DNA of 64,000 bases, taken from NCBI RefSeq assembly GCF_039540405.1, contig NZ_BAABEY010000036.1, positions 310,001 through 374,000 on the forward strand, read 5' to 3'. The translations under genes were made by a program, and so were the position numbers. The notes under the pieces were generated by a model. That model did no database searches, was not told the origin of the DNA, and saw only the letters and a program-made list of their open reading frames with translations. This DNA comes from Ravibacter arvi. Lineage in GTDB: Bacteria > Bacteroidota > Bacteroidia > Cytophagales > Spirosomataceae. This document shows, piece by piece, positions 8,277-18,700 of this stretch; positions within the stretch are counted from its first letter, which is position 1, and the number at the start of each line of letters is the position of its first letter.

Positions 8277-9428
8277 AAAATCACAGTTTACGGCCGCGGT
8301 ATCCCGGGAAACGTTCCTGAAATTGTTGGCAACGTCCATGTTGGCAAAAGTATTTTCCTCGTTGTCGTGAACGCAAACCACCGGGCCGCCGTTTTTTTCG
8401 TCCTTGATGCCGTCCCAGAGCACGTGCGGCACATCCTTTCCGAATTTGAGCTTGAAGCGGAACATCATGCCCATCCGGCCTTTGCCGGTGGGGCGTTTAT
8501 GCTCCCTGGCGAAACGATTGTTGTGGATGTGTATGCGTGCAGGATAGGGGTAGTAAGCCGTATCTTTGATGGGATTTTCTGTTACGAAATAGCTGATAAC
8601 ACCGGCGCCGATTGATTTGTTGTTAAGAATGGTGTTGCCTGTGATTTCGACGTCGGAAGCGGCAAGGATCAGCACGCCGGTCCCGTCGGGTACTTTGGCA
8701 ACAATATTACCTTTCGGCGCAAAATTCCGCAGGTTGTTGTGATGAATGTTGTTGCGGTAGACTTTTACGTTTCCGCCTTTTTTCAGGATCAGGTCGGGCA
8801 GATCGAAAACGAGTATCCCACCGGTATTTTCAGTGGCCTCATTGTCAAATACTTCCGCATCCAGTGAATTCTCTATTTCAATACCGGCAACGTTGCGATA
8901 GGCACGGTTGTTTTTAACCGTTATGTACCGCGATTGGCCCACATAGATCCCCGCGTCGGATGCTCCGTAGGCTTCGCAGTTTTCGATAAGGACTTTTTCG
9001 CAAAGGACCGGGTACAGGGCATACGAGCCGTTTTTTGAAGAGGGTTTTCCAGGCCAGCCGGCTTGAATGTTACGGAAGGTGATCCCCTTGACGTCCTTGG
9101 TTTTAATGCAGTCGCCTTTGGCATTGTGAATGGTGAAATCTTCCAGGACGATGTTGGTGCCGTTCGTAATCAGCAAACCTTCCGCGCCGGAGGTCTGCCC
9201 GGAAAAATCGAGCACGGTTCTGCCTTTTCCCTTGCCTTTGATAACAAGGTTGTGTTTTCCCTCAAGTGAGAGACTGCCGGTCATCCTGAAAGTCCCTTCT
9301 CCGAGCTCTATGGTGCTCCCGTCCCCGGCCAGTATCAGCCGGGTCTGGATTTCCTTATAGGCTTCTTTCTGGGCAAGGGCATGCGTCGTCAGCAATGCCG
9401 CAAACAAAAGCAATTGGATGGATCGCAT
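8262..9428 (-). CDS. Parallel beta-helix repeat protein (TIGR03805-like)
   Basis: The 388-residue exported protein starts at the ATG at 9428 with a signal peptide (LLLFAALLTTHALAQ). The body is a right-handed beta-helix of the pectin-lyase/NosD type: repeated strands such as VLIENCEAYGASDAGIYVGQ, YITVKNNRAYRNVAGIEIEN and VEITGNTILNN. It is the usual partner of the di-haem cytochrome that follows 100 bases downstream. The family is not characterised. A surface or periplasmic role in binding or processing a polymer is inferred from the fold. The final codons lie in an intergenic repeat, so the C-terminus may have drifted. Confidence 0.9.
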   Translation of the reverse strand: MRSIQLLLFAALLTTHALAQKEAYKEIQTRLILAGDGSTIELGEGTFRMTGSLSLEGKHNLVIKGKGKGRTVLDFSGQTSGAEGLLITNGTNIVLEDFTIHNAKGDCIKTKDVKGITFRNIQAGWPGKPSSKNGSYALYPVLCEKVLIENCEAYGASDAGIYVGQSRYITVKNNRAYRNVAGIEIENSLDAEVFDNEATENTGGILVFDLPDLILKKGGNVKVYRNNIHHNNLRNFAPKGNIVAKVPDGTGVLILAASDVEITGNTILNNKSIGAGVISYFVTENPIKDTAYYPYPARIHIHNNRFAREHKRPTGKGRMGMMFRFKLKFGKDVPHVLWDGIKDEKNGGPVVCVHDNEENTFANMDVANNFRNVSRDTAAVNCDFRGER

Positions 9429-9606
9429 TGAAATCGTATTTCTGAATTATTGTTGTGCAAAATATTAAGAAAAATTTGTACAATAATAATTCACAAACAA
9501 AACTTTGTTATGGCAGATATTCCCTGAGCTGTATTCTGAGTATGCTGAGCCCGCGTGAAACATGGTATGCTACCGCCCGTTCCGTGATGGAAAGACAACC
9601 CGGTCG

Positions 9607-11565
9607 CTATCGGACGGGCTTTACACGAAGGAGAAGGGTGGAGTTGGGCTGGAGCGTTACCGTGATGCTGTCGACTCCTGATGCAGTAAAACCGGAACGG
9701 GCCGGGTCTGACACATCGGATCGAACGGGCAGGTAGATGGTGCGTTCCCCGCCCGAGACCGTATGCAGGCTTACCCATCCGTTACCTGCGTAACAGACTT
9801 CATTCGATGAAACATAGATATGGACCCCGGCGGCCTGATAAAGCGAGCGAAGCTCTCCGGGCGCCCACTGGATTTGGGCAGATTTTTGAGCGCCGGAGGA
9901 GAAAACTGTCCCGGTTTCTGTGGTGCGCATGACGGTTATGCCGGATTTTTCCCATTTGGCGATTTTTTCGGTTTCTGCTTTGGACAGACCGTCAACCCCA
10001 AGCAGCCAGATAAATTTGTATGCTTTGCTTTTCAGTGACGAAAGGTCGGAGCGAAGGAAAAGATCGTAAGGTGCCCCGGTCTTTCCGAGCGAATAACGGT
10101 TTCTGAGCATTTCGCCGGTCAGTTGACCCAGGCTGGCGTCGCGGTAGCTGAGCGCTTCATCCACCACCACTGCCACTTCCGTATTTTGCCCGTTGTCAGC
10201 TGCATTCCGGAAGCTCGTATAAAACAGGTTGGTTTTTGCGATTACATCCAGCAGCTCGGGACTGTCGAACCAACCGCCCCACATATCAAACCACCAACCG
10301 CCATATCCGTAAGCCAGCATCCTGGCGGCGTTTTTCCACAAAAGCGCAAGCGAGGTTTCCGGTTTTTCCGGCCCGACCCAAACGCCCGATTCATACCAGC
10401 CCGGCGGCGGAATCCCCGGCGCTTTTTCTTTCAACAAAGTAGTAAGGTGGGTCCTGGTGTCGTTTTCGGCCATCCATAATTTTCCGTGCTGCTGAACAGA
10501 GGCGACTGCGGCAAATGGTGGCCAGTCTTCACCGGCGACCCGGTGGTAGTCATTGGGGCTCGAAATGTAATCCAGGTCCGGGCACTTCAGCAGTTTGGCA
10601 AGCGCGCCGTGCCCCGCCTTGGGGTCGGTCAGAAAATAGTGATAACCGTAAAAAGCGCCGGTCAACAGTCTTCCCCGGCTTTTTTTCTTTACCACTTTAC
10701 AAAAGAAAGCGATGTTGTCGGCAAGGGTTTCCGATTGAAATGTAAAAGTATCCACGATCCTTTGTTCCTCACCGGGGCGCCGCCACCGCTTTTCAGGTTT
10801 TTCCAGGCCTATTTCCGACGGGGCGCAGCTAGTCAGCGTCACGTCCGGATCTTTCCAGGCATGTTGCAGGTTTTTGTCGTTGCGGTATTTTTTTGCGATC
10901 CAGGAGCGAAACTGCGCGGTTCGAAGGGGACTATGGTCGTCCTGCTGTTGCCGGTGAAAAAACCATTCTTCGGTACCGCCGGCCGCCACATGTACTCCCA
11001 CAAAGTTTTTTGCGTACGGTGAACGGGAAATCCAATCCATGCAGTCCAGCAGCGCGCCGGCGGTTTCATCCTGCCATTTTTTCGAATAGAAGGATTGCCT
11101 GAATGTAGTGCCGTCTTTCTGAAGGGTAGCCTCACCGGGGTTGCTTTCCTCCCACCAGAGGGGGGCGTCCAGGTAGAACCGAACGATGATCATCGCATGG
11201 GGATCGGCTTCGACTACTTTTTTGAAATCGGTTTCAATACTGGAAAAGTCATATTGCCGGTAGCCTTTCCAAATGGAATTCCGGAAAGGCCGGATCCCGG
11301 AATTGGCATTGATCCCCCGGTCGCCGAGGTATGCCGGGATGCAAAACAGATGAACCCCGGCGTCAGCAATTTTCTGGTAGTACGGTTTTTCCCCGAGATA
11401 GGACATGTAGGCGAACGGCGGGTAGGGCCGCCCGTCAACCAGGAGTGTGGGAACGCCTTTCATAACGCTGATTTCCACTTTTTTCTGGGCTGAGACAGAG
11501 AAAATGCTCGTCAGACCCAGAAATATCAATATCAACTTTCGGGAAAAAGGACCGGTGTACTTCAT
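9607..11565 (-). CDS. Exported glycoside hydrolase, GH42-like TIM barrel (putative beta-galactosidase)
   Basis: A 652-residue protein with a signal peptide (LILIFLGLTSIFSVSAQ). The region to about 480 resembles clan GH-A/GH42-like hydrolases: a barrel start GRPYPPFAYMSYLG, a GTEEWFF motif with E199/E200 as possible acid/base, and LWMAENDTRTH with E367 as possible nucleophile. These catalytic assignments are inference. A flavodoxin-like middle (VAVVVDEALSYRD, FIWLLGVDGLSKAE) matches the trimerisation domain seen in GH42 enzymes, and a small beta domain ends the chain. It is the last gene of the SusC/SusD locus, 18 bases after the DUF6259-like gene, so it probably cleaves the glycan imported by that locus. 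Substrate unknown. Confidence 0.82.
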   Translation of the reverse strand: MKYTGPFSRKLILIFLGLTSIFSVSAQKKVEISVMKGVPTLLVDGRPYPPFAYMSYLGEKPYYQKIADAGVHLFCIPAYLGDRGINANSGIRPFRNSIWKGYRQYDFSSIETDFKKVVEADPHAMIIVRFYLDAPLWWEESNPGEATLQKDGTTFRQSFYSKKWQDETAGALLDCMDWISRSPYAKNFVGVHVAAGGTEEWFFHRQQQDDHSPLRTAQFRSWIAKKYRNDKNLQHAWKDPDVTLTSCAPSEIGLEKPEKRWRRPGEEQRIVDTFTFQSETLADNIAFFCKVVKKKSRGRLLTGAFYGYHYFLTDPKAGHGALAKLLKCPDLDYISSPNDYHRVAGEDWPPFAAVASVQQHGKLWMAENDTRTHLTTLLKEKAPGIPPPGWYESGVWVGPEKPETSLALLWKNAARMLAYGYGGWWFDMWGGWFDSPELLDVIAKTNLFYTSFRNAADNGQNTEVAVVVDEALSYRDASLGQLTGEMLRNRYSLGKTGAPYDLFLRSDLSSLKSKAYKFIWLLGVDGLSKAETEKIAKWEKSGITVMRTTETGTVFSSGAQKSAQIQWAPGELRSLYQAAGVHIYVSSNEVCYAGNGWVSLHTVSGGERTIYLPVRSDVSDPARSGFTASGVDSITVTLQPNSTLLLRVKPVR

Positions 11566-11583
11566 AGCGGTGGCTGAGCAGGT

Positions 11584-13911
11584 TTATAGACAGGTGATTT
11601 CCCAGGCGGAGACGCTTTCCTTCGTGAATGTGACCGGTTGCCTGATTTGCGGGGCAGTCAATTTTTCCCTGCCGCCGTTGGCATCTATGCGGAATACCGA
11701 CATCTTTTTGGGATCAATCCCGTATTCCGACAATTCCAGCTTGACAGAAGCGGTAATGTTTTCGGACGAGGTATTGGCAAAAAGGACGACAACAGACGCG
11801 GTTTTACCGTTTCGTGCCAACTTCCAGGCGCCGGTCCGCAGAGCCGGTGCGGAAATAAGCGGAGAGTCATAGAAATTCCAGTCCGCGGTAACGCGGGGTA
11901 CGTTGCTGTCAAGCTGCGGAACACGGCACATTTCACCCTTGTAAAAGTACGTTCTGAACCGGTTTCGCAAATGGACCACATCTTTCAGGAAGGGGAATTT
12001 GTCGTCTTCTTCCGTAATCGTGGGTACAAACCAACCGATCTGTTCGCCAAAACAGAGGGCTTCAGCAGCTTTCATCCGACAGGCCAGGGGTTCGTTCGTT
12101 TTTTTCATCCTCGGCTCCGTACGCTCGGCGTAAGTTTTGCCGGCCCGGTAATCTCTCCCGATCATCTGGATCGTTCCGCCGTAGACTGCCGAAAATGCCG
12201 GCACCTGGTTTTCCAGCTGATGATGCCAGGTGAGGAAGCCGTCTACAATCGGGAGGCTGGTCTCGCCGGTACACTCAGTCGTAATGGCCACATCGTTGAG
12301 ACCGGCCCTGGCGAGTTCGGCATGTATGTTCTCGAGCATTTTCCGGTAACCTGCGTTCCACCAGTTACCGCCACCGAGCGGATGGCCGTGTGACCTGTCG
12401 AAACACAATTCGGGAATGGCTGCGGCAACCTGGTCGATGTAAACTGCCTTTGTGCCGTTTTCCCGGGCCAGGCGGAGCACATTTTCCAGCACTTTTTTCT
12501 GCCATATTTCGGTAGCGGGGCACATGTGCGCCAACCTTACATCGCTCCCGTCAGACTCTTTACTGCCGTAAGTGTACAGCCGGGGTTTGCCATCGGTTCC
12601 TTTGCTGGTTCCCGCGACTGCTTCGCTGGTATACAGCCAGTCTTCCATCCCCCGGTCCCTGGAATCCCAGAGCAGACCGTTGATATAGGGCATGATAAAA
12701 ATGTCGTTGTTTTTCTGAAGCTCCTGCACGGCTTCCCTGAAACCGTCGCGGGGGAAAAAATGCGGATAGTCGTTGTCATACGGGTTTTTATGCCAGTAGT
12801 ACCAATGGACGGCAGCGGGGACGCCGAAAGCCTGGCGGAAGTCTTTCATTACCGGCGTCATTTCTTCGGGGCTGACCCTGTGCATGGCCCACAGGCTGTG
12901 TTCTTTGATCCATTGCGGAGAATCTTTCCGCCCGTTTTCGTCCAAAGCGGTGCGAGGGAACCAGGATGCTTCTCTGCGTACCCAGTCTTTGTACACCATG
13001 GCGCCGTCGAACCAGTCGTTTTGCAAGGTGCGGAGTACGGTTTTTCCACCGATGGAGAATTCATTATCAGGCTCATACATATTTTCAGCCTGAACGGTAA
13101 CCTGGAGCTGAATGTTTTTCCCGATGGTACAGGCTATTTCCTTTCGCGAACCGTTTTGGTCGTGGACGCCCAGGTAGATACCGGTGTTGCGATTGGTCCG
13201 AAACCCGTCGGGCCCGGTAGATTCGCTCCATAAAGCAAACCAGGGCATGGGTACGGCATAACCGGGATAGCCGTGTTTCCAGTTGCGCGGACCGAGGCCG
13301 ACAGGGTCATTGAGCACGATCCCCGAACCGTGCGGAAGAAATAACCGGGTTTGTTTTCCGAAGTCCCGGAAAGAAAACCGTGCGATGGTCATAGCGGAAA
13401 CGGAGGCATGTCCGGAGCCGGCGGCTGCGCGGTATGAGATTTCAATACCGTCCTTTTCCGGGGAAGCTTCCAGTTTCATTTCTACGCTCAGGTCGGAGCC
13501 AGGCGTCGAGTTGCCGAACCCGCGGAAGCTGAATACGATTCCGTCTGCCGTTGCGGCCGATCCGATCTGTTTCCAGGCTACCGAATCTGCATGGGCGGGT
13601 AGCTGGCTTTGCCCGGCGCCGGGCGCCGAATAACTAAGCGTGAAAAGGGGCGGTGTCTCCCCGGCAGTCAGGACGCGCCGGTTTTTTTTCTCTTCCAGTG
13701 ACAAAAGCTTCAGTCCCTGAAAACCGGAGACCTGCTGTTTTTCAAGCAGGAGCAGGAGATCGCGGCTTTCGACTTTATAGGTAGTTTGGGCATACAGCGG
13801 CGCGAAGCTCAGCGATGCCACAATCAGCAGCGCATTCTTTCGGCATCGGGTAGCGAGAACCTTCAGGAATCTTAATGAAAAATCGGTCATAAGATGTTCG
13901 GTGTTGATCAC
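11584..13911 (-). CDS. Exported DUF6259-like protein, probable glycan-active enzyme
   Basis: The 775-residue product has an N-terminal signal segment (ALLIVASLSFAPLYAQ), a beta-sandwich-like N-terminal half and a TIM-barrel-like second half with VHWYYWHKNPYDND, IMPYINGLLWD, AVYIDQVAAA and AITTECTGE, the pattern seen in DUF6259 and in clan GH-D/GH36-type hydrolases. D and E residues in YIDQ and TECTG are candidate catalytic acids (inference). The GTG start at 13911 overlaps the susD stop by four bases, suggesting coupling; an ATG at 13890 in frame is a possible alternative. It belongs to the SusC/D operon and is followed closely by a GH42-like gene. Confidence 0.8.
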   Translation of the reverse strand: MINTEHLMTDFSLRFLKVLATRCRKNALLIVASLSFAPLYAQTTYKVESRDLLLLLEKQQVSGFQGLKLLSLEEKKNRRVLTAGETPPLFTLSYSAPGAGQSQLPAHADSVAWKQIGSAATADGIVFSFRGFGNSTPGSDLSVEMKLEASPEKDGIEISYRAAAGSGHASVSAMTIARFSFRDFGKQTRLFLPHGSGIVLNDPVGLGPRNWKHGYPGYAVPMPWFALWSESTGPDGFRTNRNTGIYLGVHDQNGSRKEIACTIGKNIQLQVTVQAENMYEPDNEFSIGGKTVLRTLQNDWFDGAMVYKDWVRREASWFPRTALDENGRKDSPQWIKEHSLWAMHRVSPEEMTPVMKDFRQAFGVPAAVHWYYWHKNPYDNDYPHFFPRDGFREAVQELQKNNDIFIMPYINGLLWDSRDRGMEDWLYTSEAVAGTSKGTDGKPRLYTYGSKESDGSDVRLAHMCPATEIWQKKVLENVLRLARENGTKAVYIDQVAAAIPELCFDRSHGHPLGGGNWWNAGYRKMLENIHAELARAGLNDVAITTECTGETSLPIVDGFLTWHHQLENQVPAFSAVYGGTIQMIGRDYRAGKTYAERTEPRMKKTNEPLACRMKAAEALCFGEQIGWFVPTITEEDDKFPFLKDVVHLRNRFRTYFYKGEMCRVPQLDSNVPRVTADWNFYDSPLISAPALRTGAWKLARNGKTASVVVLFANTSSENITASVKLELSEYGIDPKKMSVFRIDANGGREKLTAPQIRQPVTFTKESVSAWEITCL

Positions 13912-15617
13912 AGGTAACCGGGATTCTGGACCATCTGCACGTCTTTGTTCGCCTCGATTTCGGAGAACGGTATCGGCCAGAGCCCGTGGTAGTCTTTGAT
14001 TTCGTCTTTGTTCAGCGTATTGTATTTTCGCACCCGCTCAACCAGCTTCCCGACGCGGTGCAGCGTAACTCGTCTCGGTTCTTCATAGACAAGCTCCCGG
14101 GCTCTTTCGTCAAGAATATAGTCAATGGTCACTTTTCCCGGCGCCACGGGTGTCGCTTTCGACCTGTTCCTGACGACATTGATGTCGGCGGCGGCATCGA
14201 CCTGGTCGCCTTTGCCCAGGTAGGCCTCGGCTCTCAGCAGGTAGGTTTCCGGTAACCTGAGCAGGTATTGGTCGCGGTATAACGCCCCTGCCGTGTTTTT
14301 GATTGTCCCGAGTGTTTTGTCGACGTAGACGCCGTCGGGGTGCTGATGCGGTGTTGTAATTTTGGAGGGATGCGGATACCACCTCCACGGTTGTGCGATG
14401 AGTGTGGATCCCGGGTTTTTAACTGCGCTTTTTCCGTACCATTTGGAAGCGGGGTTCGTGTAAACAAAATCCCGGACGATATTGTGCGGAGCGTTCCGGA
14501 TGTCGGTATTCCAGTCTTCTTTCCAAAGGTCATTCAGGAAATATTCCGTGTTCATCATCAGGGATACGCCCGCCCCGGCAGTATTGTAATCCGACATGGG
14601 AAGGCCGATCACGCCCTCATTGCCGTCGGGATCTTTCAGGGTGATCCAGGGCACAGGGCCGGCTACGCGTTCCAGTGTATGGAAATGAAAGTACCCGCCG
14701 GAAGACTGGAGGATACCGCCGGGGATATCAATCTCATAGGTGGCCAGCCACAGGGCTTCCCGGTTGCCCCGGCTCCGGCGCTGGTTGCCTACCCTGAACA
14801 AATCCCAGTAAACATCTCCCGGCTGGGTGAATTTGAGAAAATTGTCGGTGGGGTTTTGGGTAGCCATGCTTCCGAACCGTTCGGTCATCAGGCCGACGTT
14901 CCCGTCGTTGATCACGACGCTGGCGGCTTCAATAGCCTTGTCATAGTTTTGCAACGAAATATAGGTTTCGGCCAGCAGGTGGTAGGCAACCAGGTTGGAG
15001 ATTTTCCCGTCGGTTACGCTGTTGATCGCCGGAAGATTCTCGGCGGCAAAAGTGGCGTCCAGCACCATTTGCTGAAGCACGTCGTTCTTGGGTGTCCTTG
15101 TAAAATCCCGCCGGGGCGCGGTGACTTCCTCGGTCACCAACGGCACGTCTCCCCAGAGGTACACCAGGAAGCGATAGGCGAAGGCACGGAAAAAGCGCGC
15201 CTCGGCTTCCACCTGTTTTTTCTGGTCCGCACTAAGCTTCGACGGTTCAAGCCTGGCTATAATGGTGTTGGCATTGCTGACAATTTTATACCAGCTTCTC
15301 CAATGCAGCAATACGTCATTGTTGGTCGGGACCAGGTAATTAGTATGCCCGCCGAAACGCGCAGTTAGCTGGTAACGCCCGTCCTGTGCGATGTCAGTGG
15401 CGGTAAGGTAGGGCTTGTATTCGGTTGAGGCGTAGCAGATTTCCCGGACTTTGGCGTACAGGTCGGTGAGCCCGCTCTGGAAGTTTTCGTAAGTAACGAA
15501 ACTATTTTCCGGGCTGAAGAAATCAAGCGGTTCTTCCCGCAGTATTTTTTGCTCGTTGCAGGCAAAGACTCCGCACGCCAGCAGAACAATAGTTGCAAAT
15601 TTTATTATCGTTTTCAT
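13908..15617 (-). CDS. SusD/RagB-family outer-membrane glycan-binding lipoprotein
   Basis: A 569-residue protein with a lipoprotein signal (IVLLACGVFACNEQK). It shows the SusD layout: an N-terminal helical part with TPR-like helices (FFRAFAYRFLVYLWGDVPLV and YHLLAETYISLQNYDKAIE), an irregular ligand-binding region, and the C-terminal part DYILDERARELVYEEPRR with YLLRAEAYLGKG. It caps the SusC transporter at the outer membrane and captures oligosaccharides. The gene lies directly downstream of susC, separated only by a repeat-rich 106-base gap. Confidence 0.96.
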   Translation of the reverse strand: MKTIIKFATIVLLACGVFACNEQKILREEPLDFFSPENSFVTYENFQSGLTDLYAKVREICYASTEYKPYLTATDIAQDGRYQLTARFGGHTNYLVPTNNDVLLHWRSWYKIVSNANTIIARLEPSKLSADQKKQVEAEARFFRAFAYRFLVYLWGDVPLVTEEVTAPRRDFTRTPKNDVLQQMVLDATFAAENLPAINSVTDGKISNLVAYHLLAETYISLQNYDKAIEAASVVINDGNVGLMTERFGSMATQNPTDNFLKFTQPGDVYWDLFRVGNQRRSRGNREALWLATYEIDIPGGILQSSGGYFHFHTLERVAGPVPWITLKDPDGNEGVIGLPMSDYNTAGAGVSLMMNTEYFLNDLWKEDWNTDIRNAPHNIVRDFVYTNPASKWYGKSAVKNPGSTLIAQPWRWYPHPSKITTPHQHPDGVYVDKTLGTIKNTAGALYRDQYLLRLPETYLLRAEAYLGKGDQVDAAADINVVRNRSKATPVAPGKVTIDYILDERARELVYEEPRRVTLHRVGKLVERVRKYNTLNKDEIKDYHGLWPIPFSEIEANKDVQMVQNPGYL

Positions 15618-15643
15618 TTTTTCTGTTTGAAAGGTTGGTGGTT

Positions 15644-15722
15644 GGAGGTCGGCAATCAGAGGTCGGCAATCGGCTATCGGAAATCGGCAATCTGATTTCC
15701 GATAGCCGATTGCCGATTTCCA
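15644..15722. repeat. Intergenic GGAAATCGG-type inverted repeat (copy A1)
   Basis: A perfect 21-bp inverted repeat has arms at 15665-15685 and 15694-15714 with an 8-base loop, flanked by more GGTCGGCAATC-like units. It fills the gap between susC and susD and could fold strongly in the mRNA, possibly lowering or separating susD expression. Copies A2 (30778) and A3 (45315) share the unit. Confidence 0.8.
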
Positions 15723-15723
15723 T

Positions 15724-18700
15724 CTAAAAACTTAATTCCAATCCCAATGTGAAAGATTTCAGCACCGGGTAGGCGTCGCTGTTGATGCCCTGGCCGGTTT
15801 CAGGGTCCCACCCGTCCCACTTGGTAAGCGTGACCAGGTTTTTGCCGCTGGCAAAAACTTTGAGGTGTTTTGCGCCGATTTTATTGACGATAGCACTTCC
15901 CAGGTCGTAAGCGAGTGAAACGTCCTGCAGGCGTACGAAGTTGCGGGCGTAGTAAGGGGTGGGGTTAATTTGCGGGACCGACCAGCCGACGGCATACTTA
16001 CCGGTTGGATTGCTGACTGACCACAGGTCGTAATTAAAGGTGTTCAGGTTCGCGAAATTGCCTGTGGACTCCACGTTTGCCGGGGTATTTTCGCCCAGGT
16101 AGCCGTTCTTTCCCCCCTGGATGGTATTGATAAAGAAGCGGAACGAAAAGTTCTTGTAAATCATCTCGTTCTGAAGCCCGATACTGTAGGCCGGTTCGGT
16201 CCTGCCCAGGAAGACCCGGTCTTTGTCGGCGGTAATTTTCCCGTCATTGTCCTGGTCCACCACGCGGTAGGCGCCCGGGTAGTAGCCGGTCATGATCTCG
16301 TCGTTCAATTGCCATATCCCCTGGATCTGGTAATGATAAACCGTGCCGATGGATTTGCCGATAAACAGGTTGCTCCCGGTGAGGTCGTCTTCACGGCCGT
16401 CTTTGTTCTTGTCTTCGCCGAGGAGGGACACGATCTTGTTGTTGTTCCTGGCAAAATTGGCGTTGACGTTCCATTCGAAATTACCCGATTTTACCGGGGT
16501 TGCCGAGAGAATCACTTCAAGCCCGGAATTTTTTATCTTCCCTACATTGCTGGCTATGCTGGAAAATCCCGTAATCTGCGGGATTACTATGTTCCACAGC
16601 AGATCGGTGGTGGTCGTGCTGTAATACTCAATGCTGCCACCGATCCGGTTGTTCAGCAGGCCGAAATCAAGCCCGACGTTCAATCCTTTGGTTTTTTCCC
16701 ACTGTAGGTTTTTGTTGGAAAGCGACGTCAGCGACTGGCCGAGAGAGGTGGCGCCATCGCCGAAAACATACTTGGAGGCGTCGGCGGTAGTAACCCGCGC
16801 CAGCGAAGAATAACGGGAGGTCATGTTTCCGTTGAGCCCGTAGCTGGCCCTCAATTTCAGGAGGTCCACTTTCGGGATTTCCAGGAACGGATGGTTGGAC
16901 AGTACCCAGGCAAGCCCGACGGAAGGAAATAGAGCAAATTTGTTATCCTGGGAGAAGCCGCTGAACCCGTCTCTTCTCAGGGTGGCGGTCAACAGGTAGG
17001 TGTTCCGGTAGTTGTAGTTAAACCGGCCCATCTGGTACAGAAAGGACTCTTTCCAGGCCCCGGAATAGATTTGCTGGATTGTCGCCTGCTGCAGGCTGTT
17101 GTACGACAGCGATAGGTTGGAAAGGTTGGAACCCTGGCCCACGGTGGATTCGAATTCGTTTTTCCGGTAACCCGCCACCAGTGTAGCGGAAATGCCGTGG
17201 TCGCCGAAACGATTGTCGTAGCTCAGGATATTGTCAATCGTACGGTCGAGGCGCGTCTGGCTGTTTTTTGTTACAAAACCTGTGAGGTTTGATTCGTACC
17301 GGTTGCTGTTGAAATAGCTTTCTACCAGGTAATCGTTGCTGTAGTTCAGCCTGTAGGTGAGGCCTTCGACGAATGGCAGCTTTACAATGCCGTAAAAGGT
17401 CCCGTTGAACCTGTTTTTGATATCCTTGTTGTCCGCCTGGGCCGAAAGAAAGGGGTTGATAATATTGGTGGCGCCGGTAGGATATACAACCAGGTCGCCC
17501 TGGTCATCCCAGGGTTTCACAAACGGGCTGGTAAGCTTCATCGCGTACATGTTCGGATAAATGCCCGAGTAATTGGTGAATGAGCCGAAGGTGTTGGCGC
17601 CGATGGTCAGCCAGTCGGTTACCGCCGTGCTGAGGTTGATCCGGATGGAGTTACGACGGTAGTTGTCATTCATGAGAAAGCCTTTTTGCTTGGTGAAGCC
17701 GCCGGACAGGTAGTAGCTGGTTTTTTCCGTGGCGCCGTTGAGGCTCAGGGCATGGTCGGTTAGGAACCCCGGGTTGCTGAGGGCATTCCACCAGTCGAAA
17801 TCCGTGCCATTTTCTATCCCTTTCAGGTTTTCGGGTACCAGCTCCGTTTGTGCGAAATCCCAGGCCGGGTTGGGTTCGGTATAGTCGGGCCCGAGGTACG
17901 ACTTGAGGTAGTAGATGTCCCGTATGATCCGCTTCTTTTCTTCGGCATTCCGCAGCCTCATTCTGGATGTCGGCGTTTGGGTAGCGAGGTAAGTGGTGTA
18001 GGTGATCGTCGGTTTTTTGTCTTTGCTTTTGCTTCTTGTGGTAATAAGTATAACCCCGTTTGCAGCCTGAGCGCCGTAAATAGCTTTGCTGCTGGCGTCT
18101 TTCAGAATATTGACCGATTCAATATCGGCCGGGTTGATGTCGCCCAGCCTGCCGTTGTAGATAATGCCGTCCAATACGATCAGCACCGCGGCATTGCCGT
18201 TGATAGTGTTTCTACCCCTGATCTGGATGGAAGGCTCCGCGCCTGCCTGGTTGGTCTGGCCGATCGTCAGACCGGGAATGGAACCCTTGATCGACTGGAG
18301 TATGTTGGTATTGGGCGCTTCCTTGAAAGCGTTTAGGTTGGCGGTGACGATAGACCCGGTCAAATCGTTTTTTTTCATGGTTCCATACCCAACCACGACA
18401 ACCTCCTGGAGCGCTTTGTTGTCGGTCTCGAGGGTAATGTTCAGGGTGCTGCGACCTTCGGCCAGTACTTCCTGCGTTATATAGCCCACGAATGAAAAGA
18501 CCAGGATATTTCCCTCGTTTTGCACGTCGATCCGGAAGTTGCCGTCGGCGTCGGTGGTCGTGCCTTGCTGGGTACCCTTTATGAGGATGTTTACGCCCGG
18601 CAGCGATTCTCCATTCTCATCCGTGACTTTACCCGATATACGTCGAAATGCAGGCAGCGGAAGAGCCTTTAGCTCCTGTTGAAGGGGCGATAGGGCCTGC

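Noticed and set aside
12526..13233. Long plus-strand frame opposite the DUF6259-like gene
   Set aside because: It is an antisense shadow caused by GC-rich codon positions; the minus-strand gene has a signal peptide and domain pattern.
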